A stretch of DNA of 64,000 bases from Zygnema cylindricum (Eukaryota; Streptophyta; Zygnematophyceae; Zygnematales; Zygnemataceae). The notes below the pieces were generated by a model, which did no database searches, was not told where the DNA came from, and saw only the letters and a list, made by a program, of their open reading frames with translations. This document shows, one piece after another, positions 42,985 through 53,666 of this stretch. The position numbers and the translations under genes were made by a program. The stretch lies in assembly GCA_037447655.1 (NCBI GenBank), contig JBBHKE010001694.1, positions 304,591-368,590 of the forward strand, given 5' to 3'. The number at the start of each line of letters is the position of its first letter. Within the stretch, counting starts at the first letter, position 1.

Positions 42985-44720
42985 TCATATGTTGGGGAAA
43001 CCCGTGGCCTTCAATGGCACCAATTATGCCGTTTGGAAAAAGTTTTTTTTTGGCCAACTTATACTAAATAAGCTACGGAGAATTTTCAATGGAAAAGAGA
43101 AACGCCACTCGAGAGTAAGGCACGTGCTCAATAGAGGCTGAAAGATATTGCGGCAACGACCGGTTAGATGAAGAATTGCACTTTTTCTGTGTTTGATTAT
43201 TTCCTCAGGATTAGAGAACAAGGGTCAATATGTTTATAAATCATTTATAAATTTTAAAATCGACCCAAATGAAGTGATGGATGATATTTTGACACGCTTC
43301 AATATTATACTCGAGCAATTACTCAACAATGGCCGAGTTATCTTGGATGCGGATAAATTAAGTGTTTCTCTTAACGCTTTACCAGACAAGCTTTTGCATC
43401 TTAAAGGTATCTAACAGGCGAAGGTGGATAACACCTTTGGATTCACCGTCAATTTTATCAAATTGTCAGAGGAAACTCTTTCGGCTTCCTCAAGTGGAGG
43501 AAGAGTTCTTAACTCTGCTACCCTCGAAAGCCCGGATTTTAACTTTGCCGATGATAGAGGTGGTAGAGGAGGCGGCCAAAGAGGTGGTGGCAGCCAAGGC
43601 AACAAAAAAGAGCAAGGTCTTCCATCGAAGGTCCCTTCTAATCTTTCCAATGTGAAATGCTATCGGTGTAACCTGCTTCGACACTTATCTTCCTCTTGTT
43701 CGGAAAAAGTTAAGCAATGTCATTTTTGTTGTGAGGACATACGAGCCCTGAATGTTATGCGAAGAGTAGAGATTTTGGAGGTGGAAGAAAAGGTAGAGGA
43801 GGTGATAGAGGCGGCCAAAATGGCGGCCGAGAAAAAGGCCGCGGTGGTGGTCGAGGTTATGGTAATGCAAATTACTTTGACTATGGTAATGAACCCGGTG
43901 ATGTTTTTCCGGTTTTTAACCTTACCCTTGATTCGGTGAGTAGTGAAGGAAGTTTAGAGGAGTGGATTATTGATACGGGGGCATCTCACCATGTTTGCAC
44001 GGATGCTACCTTGTTTGATGATATGAGGGAACTCACGGTTCCAAAGTTTATTACGGTTGCAAGCGGCCATGTCATTTCGGTTGGAACGGTTGGCACGGTT
44101 CGGCTTGATCTTCTTTCATGGGATAATGATGGGAAAGAGAAATCGACGGAGTATCGTCTTCAAAATACTCTTTACATTCCGGACGGTTCGGTCAATTTGT
44201 TAAGTGTTCCACAAATTCAACGGATTGGTGGAAGCTTACTTGCGAGAGGTGATCAATCTATTGAGATTTTGAATGAGAAGGGGAATGTAATTGGAGAAGG
44301 AGTTGTAACGGATGCGAATCATAGTCGGCTCTTATGGAGGAGGCCGAAATCTAAAGTTCCCACCAAGGGAATTAATCTCACATCAAATTTTGGAGTTCAA
44401 ATGTGATCTTACCTTATGGCATCATCAGATATTTCACACATCCGAGGTAAGTTTGAAGAAGATGATTGGTCATTTTTCGGTGAGGTGTTTGGACCGTGCA
44501 TGCAGTGAGAAGGTAAACGGATGCGGAGGATAATACAACGGACGTCAAATTTAGAAATTCGATCCGAATAAAGACATTAAGGATCGAGCAAAAAATCCTT
44601 TGGAAGTTGTTCACATCAATCTTTGTAGACATGTTAAACCGGAGACAATTTGAGGTAATAATTGTACTTTGGTGATTGTTGATAACTTTTTTCGAAAGTC
44701 ATGGGTGTAGTTTTTGAAAA
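42985..44720 (+). pseudogene. Ty1/copia gag-protease-integrase fragment (plus copy)
   Basis: Gag begins near 42985 with LGKPVAFNGTNYAVWKK, continues at 43193-43414 (IDPNEVMDDILTRFN, the UBN2 region) and at 43424 with a zinc knuckle (CYRCNLLRHLSSSC). A long Gly/Glu/Val-rich linker comes next. Protease starts at 43936 (WIIDTGASHHVCTDATLFD, then YIPDGSVNLLSVPQIQRIGG). GAG-pre-integrase and the first part of integrase follow, with stops, to about 44720. Frame breaks and a missing integrase core make it non-functional. Confidence 0.85.
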
Positions 44721-45179
44721 ATAAATCGGCACTTTTGTTATCCGCGAACGAAATGTACTATTTCATTTCGCGTCACTTTTTTTTGTTTTCATGCTCAGTT
44801 GTTTGATTTTGCATGCAAAAGTTTTTGTGAGACGACACGTTTTAGAGCTAACTTTTGGAGCTAGTCGTTTTGAAAAAAGAAAGTGCGTGCTCTTTCCTTC
44901 GTGGAAATTTCACTGGAGTGTGCGACAGTTAGCTAAGGACAGTGTTTGTCGTAGTGCTAAGTTTTGCTTGTCTTACATTTTTGTGTAAGTGTAGACTAGG
45001 TAGTATGTTAGTGCTGAGTAGGTAGTATATGGCAACTTTCTATGGCAGCAGATAAATAATCTTATGGGATTAACCTTGGTGAGATTATTTAAAGAGAGAG
45101 AAGAGAGAAAAAAGATGTTGTAAAGAGGCTTCGACAAAGAACACTTATACATCAATAGGTGCCGAAGACTTGATAATTA

Positions 45180-45900
45180 CAATTTTATGACGATTTGACG
45201 AACATTGGATCTGTTTGTATTTTTTCTAAGTCTGGAGTTTACGTTAGAGGCGAAAGTGCGGACCGAATCGTATTATCTCTTTACGTGGACTATTTCTTTA
45301 TGATTTCTAACGTGTGGGGCAAATTGAGCAGTTGAAGGCATACTTACGCCTTCATTTTAAAGTGAGAGATTTGGCTAACGTACGATTTATTCTTCGCGCT
45401 GAAGTTTTAGAATTTGCTAACGTAGATATTGAATTGTCGCAGGCGTAATATTCCAGATGTGCCTTATCATGAGGCTATTGCAAATTTCTGAAGGAGGATA
45501 CCTTGATGTGCTTTATCGTGAAGTTATTAGAAGTTTGACGTACTTGTGTCGTTAACCAAATATCAAAACATCTTGCAGTTATTGTCAAAATTGGATTATT
45601 ATCTTGATCTAGATTAGAATTGTTCGATTACGTTGGATTTTGTGATGCAGGTCGGGGTGACGACTTTAATGTAGGGAAGTGAACGTCTGGTTTTGAATTT
45701 AGCGGAGCTGCAATTTTTCGGAGCTCGCGCCTTCACCCAACATAATAGGTGCACTTAGTTCAACCGAAACTCATCCAAAGCGTCGATTTGGATTAAAGGA
45801 ATGCTTAGCTAAATGGGTTTGAACTGGTTGATTAAAAGTTTTCCACGACAATATGAGTTCCATGGAGTAGGTCAAGAATTCAGTCATTACATGAAATTAC
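45180..45900 (+). pseudogene. Decayed copia reverse transcriptase/RNase H
   Basis: Frames with many stops still show LYVDYFFMIS (from the YVDD region), QLKAYLRLHFKVRDLANVRFIL and the RNase H trace FGARAF. It continues the plus-strand copia copy after a deletion of the integrase core and the N-terminal RT. Confidence 0.6.
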
Positions 45901-46106
45901 AAAACACACCGGATGTAAAATTACAAAACACACCAGGATTCAGTGGCACTTTTTACGTGATTTGATCACTGTGAAGAGATCAAGTTTATCTACGTATCAA
46001 CATTGGATGATGTCGAGGATGTGCTTACAGAAGTGACATGTGACGGCGTATGACGTGTTGTAGAGGGGAGACCTAAATTGAGGTTGATGTAATTATTACA
46101 AATTTG

Positions 46107-46400
46107 GGAGGGGGGGTTGTTACGTTCAAATGTGTAATCCGTTGTTGAACGAGTGTACGCTTGGTCAGTTAGATTATGTTTTGGTTTATGTCGTAATAAA
46201 GTTCTACATTCTTGGTCTTCTGTAGACGGTCAAGTCTAATTGAATACAACTGATTTTCGACGTCGTTTTATTAGTAGGCGCTTAGTGCGCATTTTTCGTA
46301 CGGTTTTGTTTGGTTTGAAGTATTTAAGTTACGAATGAAGAAGTTATATATTCAGACGTAGAGAGAGAGTGAAGTATCTTTTTGTTAAGTAAAATTTTCC
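46107..46400 (+). repeat. Copia polypurine tract and probable 3' LTR
   Basis: A purine run gggagggggggt ends just before TGTTACGTTCAAATG at 46119, the expected PPT-LTR junction after the RT remnant. The LTR end is not certain and no matching 5' LTR is present. Confidence 0.5.
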
Positions 46401-46711
46401 AATGGAATATATTTGCTTCCGTGGAATGCTCCCTCTCATGTGATATTTTTCTATTGCTTCCGCTTATCTTTTGCACTCTGTTTTTGTGCAACGATCCATC
46501 ACAAACATGAGGGACCTTTTGTGCTTGAAAATTGTATAATCTACACCTACATATCCGTCTTGTAGTAATAAGGACATACATAATCCCTACTAACTTGACC
46601 GTCTTTTTGTGATAGGTACATATGTAATCTGTACTAACTTGATTGAGCGTCCTTTTGTGATAGGACCGTGTATAATCCGTATGAACTTGAAGATCCTTTT
46701 CGGTGTCACAG

Positions 46712-48812
46712 ATTTCTATATAGTAACCAGTTGAGTGGAAGCATTCCATCATTCATCGGTCAACTTAAATTGCTCCAAATTTTGTAAGAATCTCTAAAAT
46801 TCAGCGACACGAACAAACAAGTAAATTTAAAAATACAAATATTACTACTCTAAATTTTAAACATCTGAAATGGGTGTGGAATATCAGATCGTAAAAGGGG
46901 TTGGGGACGGACTTAACCTTTTTCTTTCCCTCTCTCGTTTTTCTGTGGCCTTTCATTGCTCCTCTTTCAAAAAATAAAAAAACAGCTTTAATATTTGAGA
47001 ATGTTTTTTGTCGTTTTCAAGGCCCAATCAACCACATAGCCTTCAGTCGTAAAATAAAAAATCCTTAGAAAATCAAAAGAAATAAAGAAAGAAAGGAAAA
47101 AAAATCAAAGATCAACGTTTAAAAGGGAAAACAAAAAAAGAAATACCTCCAAATTTTCTCAACTTCTAAGTATTCTTTTCCACTTTTTTATAAAATAAAA
47201 TATTATGGCTCACTAAGTGTTCCTTTTTTTTCTTTTTCTTTTTTTTCTTCTTTTGAACCTTATAAACAGTGATATTTCGAACAACTATTTCACTGGACCC
47301 ATATTCAAAGCTAACAAACATCCTTCATGTCAAGAATTAGCTTACAATTGCCTTTTTGGCTCAAGTCTCACATTTGGATGTGAATCGACCAATCAAAGAA
47401 GTAGAAAGGATTGTGAGGCATTTTGCAATGCGACACAAGTGGGAGGACCTTGTGGAGGAAACGGTATTTGCTCCAATAGTACGGACGGGAAGAGACGTGT
47501 ATGTGCGTGCAACAAAGGCTATAACAATTTAACGAACAAGTACACTTGCAAGTGTAAGTCTTGTTTTGGCATCAGCCAAAACAAATTTTTTTATTCTCGT
47601 GCCTCTAATACCCTCGGGTTTTTGAAGTCATGAGTAGGATCCCAGGGAGAGAAAAATTTCAGTAATCTTCTTCAAAACTCTGTATCCTGTATATATGATT
47701 GGAATGTGGAATGTTCACTATCGTAGAATATAGTTTGTTTTTATTAATAAATCATAATGTATTGGGACAAAACTATCTTGTTGTAAAGATATTGACGATC
47801 TTTCTCTTTGTTCATTCTTTATTTCTTATTTTTGAACATTTGAATTTTGTTAGAATATTTGAATAAAATTCCAAAATTTGGGAGTAGTCTTGGTTTTTGT
47901 TTTCCCGTGAATTCCGCGATCGTTAAATTTTCACAATCTCTACGAACATGTTTTTGCTATTCTTGAATTTCCACCAGGTAATGAAATTTTTGTGGGGAAA
48001 TTTATTTTAACTTAACAGTATATAGTTGATTCCTATAAACTGGCGATTATCGGCATCTAAATTGATTCTTGAGGTATTGTTTGAATATTCCGAATTTTTC
48101 TGAAATATTTGATGAATTTGGGGCGTGTAACTTTCCTGAAACTTCAATAGAGTATAGTTTGAGGTGGTTACTATTATCGTTGTTTAGAATTTTCCAGCTA
48201 AAGATTGAAAGGTGCCTTTTGGGCATTTGATTATGAATTTTTTCAAACCCGTTCTCTATATGTCAAAAAAATAAATGCAACCAATGATTTTACTCTCGGA
48301 TAATTTTTTGATTTTTAGGGATTGACCTAAATAGCTCCAAAAATGCTAAAAATAGGTATTTTGCAGGGAGGTCTTTTATAAAATAAAATAAATGCCTAAA
48401 AAAGTCATGTAATGTTAAGAAACCTGAAACCTTTTTTGTTGACAAATGCATTCGAACATAAAAATATATATATTTTTAAAAGGGTGTCTACTTTGCATCA
48501 GCGTTTAAATTAAACAATCAAACCTAGCTTTTGTAATTGGTTCCCACAAAAAACTTATTGCACTTCTAGCTTAATACACAGCCATTTTTTACAGCCCCCA
48601 ATGGTTCTTCTCCATTTTTTCCAGTTCCTCGCTCCTCCCCTCCTTCCGCTCCACCAATCCGTCGTCCTCCACCAACTCTTCGTCCTCCACCTCCTCATCC
48701 TCCACCATTCCGTCGTCCTCCTCCTCGTTCTCCACCTACGCGTCCAATACCACATCCTTGTGCCCTTGTTTTTCCACCACCTCGTGGCCCCGCTCCATCT
48801 CGCCCTAAGTGA
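46712..48812 (+). CDS. 3' end of LRR / Cys-rich / Pro-rich secreted protein gene (gene A)
   Basis: Three exons join in phase. 46712-46783 (72 nt, acceptor tgtcacag, donor TT|GTAAGA) encodes one 24-residue plant LRR, SNQLSGSIPSFIGQLKLLQI. 47270-47553 (donor T|GTAAGT) starts with a half LRR (NNYFTGPI), then nine conserved Cys plus extra ones at its end, including CEAFCNATQ and an EGF-like CGGNGICSN...CACNKGY. 48595-48812 follows acceptor tttacag and encodes a Pro/Arg-rich tail (RRPPP, RPPPPHPPPF) ending in TGA. The layout (LRR, Cys hinge, Pro-rich tail) parallels LRR-extensin cell-wall proteins. Upstream LRR exons are absent because the copia pair lies there. Confidence 0.7.
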
Positions 48813-51730
48813 CCCTAATTAAAGGTAAAGGTATCCACGCCGACTTGACAAGTACTATCTCGATGTAGAAGTCCATTCAGCTGGTTTATTATTTCTATTC
48901 GATTGGGTTGCTTGTACATAATATTTTAACTTTACCACTTGATTTGGTGCCTTATGCTGTGATGTCTTTTCATTAGGGTAGGGTCTTACTCTATTCTAAT
49001 CTGAAGGAGAATCAAACGCTTCAAAATGGTTCTTGAGTAAAATGTACTTCATATCCTTGTGTGTTCAAATAGTGATGAAACTAGATATCGCCAATATGAT
49101 GTTGCCATGTTATGTTGATTAATTGACCTCGTAAAAAATGGCATAATAACATCATTTATGTTGTTAACTCGGACAAACTTGTTGCATGTAATGATATCAA
49201 CATGTATGGCGAACTATTATACTTTTTTAAAACATGAAACCTACCAAATCATGAAATTTTCCTTGATGCAGAGACATCATGCTTATAATCTTACCATATT
49301 GAGAAAATAACACAACTTTTTAACCCTATCGAGCAAATAACACGACTTTGTTATTTTGGCCAACAAATAACCGACAAATTTACCTCTATATATATTTTAT
49401 TAGTGAAACGGTCGTCTCGTTAGTTGAGGTAATTTATTATTGGTTTTCCTAATCTTAAAAAGCATCATATTTTGAATAGCCCCTTCGAATTTGACGATTT
49501 TGAGAAAAAAAGCTTGAGACATTCATCAACCGGTTTCGCGGGAACCCAACAAAAACGATCACGTTTTCTTGAGGAAATTCATTCAAAAGAGAATCACGCG
49601 GCTAGTTTATCTTGTCATTTGTTTCTATCTCTAACTACTTAAAAAGTTTTTCGCTATAAAACATGGGATTTTTAGTATGTTTGATTGTATATGGGTTACG
49701 TAATGTAAGCAGATTATGATTTATCCGTCATAGCTACAATTCCAAAAATTAATCAGTTACTGTAGTAATTAAGAATAGTAAAGTTGGATTTTGTTAATTG
49801 TGGGTTATCTTTTATTTGTCAGCATTGCGTTTTGTTTTCTATTCAACCCAAAATAATGTCCTGGACGGTGTTTGTTTTGGTGGAAAATGAGAGTTGCTTT
49901 TTTAAGATAAAGTTGGCTGAAAACATTGAATTGTCTAATGTCAATATTAAAGCAACAGTGAATTATTGTGTATGGAAATCGAACACATATTGTACCACAA
50001 AAAAAAATTCTGCTACATTGGTACAATAAGAACACTATAGCGCACTTCATAGTATTGTTCTCACTGCCATTAGTACGCTTTTCACGGCTGCAATACCAAG
50101 GACATTCACATCCTACACTTTGTAATAGAGTATTGGTCCCCAGCACTATGTTCTCGCCCGTCCTACGTTTTTCAAAAGTAAGGGTATATAGATGGACATA
50201 TACAAAGTAAAAAAAAAAAAATTGTAAGCAAATTCTTTGTAATTTTTATCCGCATTTATTAGACACGAGGTCGGAAAAGTATTCCGAAATTGTCACTTGT
50301 TTTTACACAACCTGCGACTAGGGACTTATATAAGGTTTTGTTTCTTTATAGGTATATGTACAACAGGTTGCTATTGTCGTTCATTTTTGTGCGAACAAAC
50401 CTGGTTCGGCCCAACATGGAGACTTTTGTAATCTTGCAATGTTTTGTTATTCAAGAAGTATCTCAACATTCTCACTGTACAATAATGAGTACCAATACGA
50501 CGTGACACTTTAGTTGACAGTCCCGTTATTATAATCGTACAATTAGAGCGAAAACATGTGCATGCACATGCAAGTGCTTCGCAGGCGTGAAGACAACTAC
50601 ATTTGTAAAGTGAAAGCAAACAACGATACGTCAAGTTTCCATCAAATATAAGGTGGGCTGTGACGTCTAGGACTAATATCGGTAAAAAAGAATTGGCTAA
50701 TTAGGCGTGGTTTTCATTAAGAGGTGCACGTAAATGTAAGCGCACATGTAGTTGTACAATTACATTTATAAGCAGTGGTTTGTAGGAAGAGTTGCCATCA
50801 AGTGTTGCTTATAAACAATCTATGTGTTATATTGCTTTGAGCGGTACTACGTCAACTAAAATTTGGTATTGAGAATCATTAAAGATTTTCCAAACTTTGC
50901 AATTTGATTGTAATATTTGTCCTTGCGTACTATGTGGCTGTACAAATAATGTGTATTGACCAAAAACATTATGTTTTCTAAACACTTTATTTCTTTTAAT
51001 GCTTGCTTTTCCGACCTTGTTTTTTTGAAATGAAAAATATGTTTCATTTCTAACAACTCCTTGAAGCCTTGTCTTTTTTAGACGTCTTTCAGGAAGCGTG
51101 ACAAGATATCTTCCGACAATTTTTTTTTGTTGGATTTTGGTGGATTTGTGTCATCTTTGTCCGAAAGCGCATGTCCCCTATGACGTGTAAAAAATCCATT
51201 GGTATTCCATTGTGGGGCGATCAAATATCATCCATGTGTAACAGATTTACACGCTCGGTGAATTGTTTACCCACCTCTTCAAGGAAGCCCCCACCTCAAT
51301 GAAGGTAGCTATCTAGAGAGCATCATGGAGTGATTGTTTCACGATGAGGACCAAAAAATTATCTAAAGGTCCGTATTTGTGCTTAAGGCCCTTAGTGGAC
51401 CTTAGTTCAATAAAATGGTGTGTATTTTATAAAGGTATTTTTCAAAAAAAAGGACAACAAAACATTACGACATGGTACAAAATCATTCGAAATCTTGTAA
51501 AGTACATGGTGAACCGCCAATAATGTTTATAAAAGAATACTCCCCCCCTCTAAATTGTAACCCTTTAACCTAAAATAGAGTAAATAATACAAGTTTTCTC
51601 TTAACGTGAATTTAGGTACGCCAATGTCAATTTTAACGGTATTTAAAAAGTGTACTCATTATGTGCAAGTCAATACTAAAACTGTTGGTTTTTCCGTACA
51701 GACGCACAATAATAATGTCAAATAAGTCCT
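48813..51730. other. Intergenic, no gene recognised
   Basis: AT-rich sequence between genes A and B. Short frames such as 49784-50029 have no recognisable domain. No LRR or signal-peptide exon was found here. Confidence 0.4.
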
Positions 51731-52186
51731 AATGTTGTGTATCAGTAACCATTTGCAGATGACCGATATGCCTTTTTTTTTTGCTTACCAATTATCGGTG
51801 AATCGGCAAGATATATCGGAACTGGTGTTATCATGATAAAAAACGGATGTTATCTGTTTTTTATACAGATGACACCTGTTCAATAACTATCAACAATAAT
51901 TATACGGTTCATACTGAACCTTTGTACAGTTTCTTTCCTTTAACTGAAATTCCATTCTTCCGTTATACAGAGTACACAACAGATTACCATACGTAGCAGT
52001 GCAACAATTTAATACAGTATATTATAAAGTACTATTATGTAGCGTACTAGATTTTTTCCACTCATCGCCGATAAGGAATTTGTTGGTCTCGGAGCGATAT
52101 ATCGAAACACCTCATCGTTCGATATCCGATAACTGTCAATACGGGTTTTATCGATATAAGTTTCTTCTCGATACACAACACTACAA
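51731..52186. repeat. ATCG-rich element, family F4
   Basis: Ends gttgtgtatcagtaacc and ttctcgatacacaacac form an inverted repeat. The internal cgccgataaggaatttgttggtctcgg matches 14715-14745. About 455 bp, non-coding. Confidence 0.6.
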
Positions 52187-52401
52187 ATAGCAACGTCAAC
52201 ATTAGAAAATGACACCGCAAAAGCGCACTCGGATTTAGTCCGTGGTAATACCAACGGGGAAAATTAAGCGAACTTGTTCTCACATGTATAAACATCGACT
52301 ATGTAAACAGTTAAACACACGCTATGGCGGTTACACTATGGCAATGTGTATCCAAAGGGAATTGCTAATCGTAGAGACAATTTTTGCTGCGCGTAGGTAG
52401 T

Positions 52402-53235
52402 TTTCAGAAATTGTACATTTGAAGTACAATTCTGTACAAGTTACGTGCCTTTGAGTTCAGATTTGACGGCCAATCTGTCGAACAACTGTGACAGGCGAAA
52501 TATTGTAACGACGGTTAAAAAAACGTCGCGCTTGCGAACGTCGACCGTCATATAAAAAAAAACAATTCACATGGGCGACCAAGGTTTACTGTGATAAAAT
52601 TGCGGCAATCACTTATAAATAAATGGTTGCGCGCAGGTAGTTTCTCACTTCACGTGAGCTCTACAGTGAGCGCACATTCTGACATTTAACTTAGCCGAAA
52701 AATTGGAATATAATCACGAACTATTACGTCGAACTTGGACACGAACTTAATGACGACTTCATATGTATAAATTAACTCGCACAAAACGAAATAAGCTTCA
52801 TACAAAATAAAAAAGCATACCTAAAAATATTTTGTACGAAGTTTATTTCGTCTCGTGCGAGTCAATTTATACATATGACCCCGTCTTTTAATTTGTGTCC
52901 AAGTTCAACATAATGGTTTGCGATTAGATTCCATTTTTGCAGCTAAGTTAAATGTCAATATAAGCGGTCACAGTGGAGTTCATGTGAAGTGAGAAACTAC
53001 CTACGCACATCCATTTTATTTATATGTGATTGCCGCAATTTTGTTACAGTAAACCTTGGCCAGCCTTGTGAATTGATTTTTTTTTATGACGGTCGACGTT
53101 CGCAAGCGCGACGCTTTTTTAACCGTCATTTCAATATTTCGCCAGTCAAAGTTGTTCGACGGATTGACCGTCAAATCTGAACTCAAAGGTACGAAACTTG
53201 TACTAAACTGTACTTCAAATGTACAATTTTTGACA
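52402..53235. repeat. 834-bp palindromic foldback element
   Basis: Left arm 52402-52810 and right arm 52825-53235 are reverse complements along almost their whole length. Examples: gtacatttgaagtacaattc / gtacttcaaatgtac, cgcgcttgcgaacgtcgaccgtcat / atgacggtcgacgttcgcaagcgcg, and tatgtataaattaactcgcac / gtgcgagtcaatttatacata. The loop is only a few dozen bases. A transcript would form a hairpin stem of about 400 bp. Confidence 0.85.
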
Positions 53236-53239
53236 GCTA

Positions 53240-53425
53240 CACTGTGAATCGCTATTAGCGTAATGAAATAGATAGCGTAATGAAACAATTAACGTTATCA
53301 ACGCTATTTGAGAATTTGGGGGCTTTGAGGGAAACTATTTACTCTAATTTATGTTTTAATGGGTTTTTATTAATTTTATTTGAGAAATTGGGTAAAAAAG
53401 CAGGGTATCGCAATTAGTGTCAATG
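53240..53425 (+). repeat. MITE family F3 copy i (right end lost)
   Basis: Starts cactgtgaatcgctattagcg and follows copy a to gcagggtatcgcaattagtgtc, then stops. It sits directly after the palindrome. Confidence 0.6.
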
Positions 53426-53594
53426 AAGACGGGGTAAAATGAAGGGAAACTTTTTAGGAGTGATGGGAAGGAGGCTGTTGATATATTTCTTTGAGAGGAG
53501 AGGGGGAGGCGGAGAAGAGGGGGGGCAGGGAGAGGAGAGAGGGGAAGAGAATGAAAGAACTCATTTATTGATTAATGAGGGGGGAGGGATGCAG

Positions 53595-53666
53595 AATTTT
53601 GGTCTACTTAGGACTGAAGGGACGCATTGCTGAGGAGATAGGCAACTTCACACGACTGACCAAATT
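53595..53666 (+). CDS. Gene B LRR exon 1
   Basis: 72 nt after acceptor gatgcag, donor TT|GTGAGT. Encodes ILVYLGLKGRIAEEIGNF and onward, the pattern of a first LRR (EIGN rather than SIGQ). No damage. Preceded by a G-rich tract (53497-53590). Confidence 0.65.

Noticed and set aside
43411-43870. Minus-strand frames opposite the copia gag
   Set aside because: Antisense shadows of the Gly/Glu-rich plus-strand gag sequence.
48555-48755. Minus-strand Trp/Arg-rich frame
   Set aside because: Shadow of the Pro-rich terminal exon of gene A, whose splice acceptor and phase fit the plus strand.
18865-48812. One giant LRR gene from the leader at 18865 to the Pro-rich exon at 48812
   Set aside because: Phases partly fit, but the span contains a complete secreted-peptide gene, a minus-strand helicase and another plus-strand gene, and the LRR/cap order at 22 kb is wrong. 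Separate fragments are more likely.
50500-50620. EGF-like Cys exon (CTCKCFAG)
   Set aside because: Too short, with a stop soon after and no splice sites in a fitting phase.
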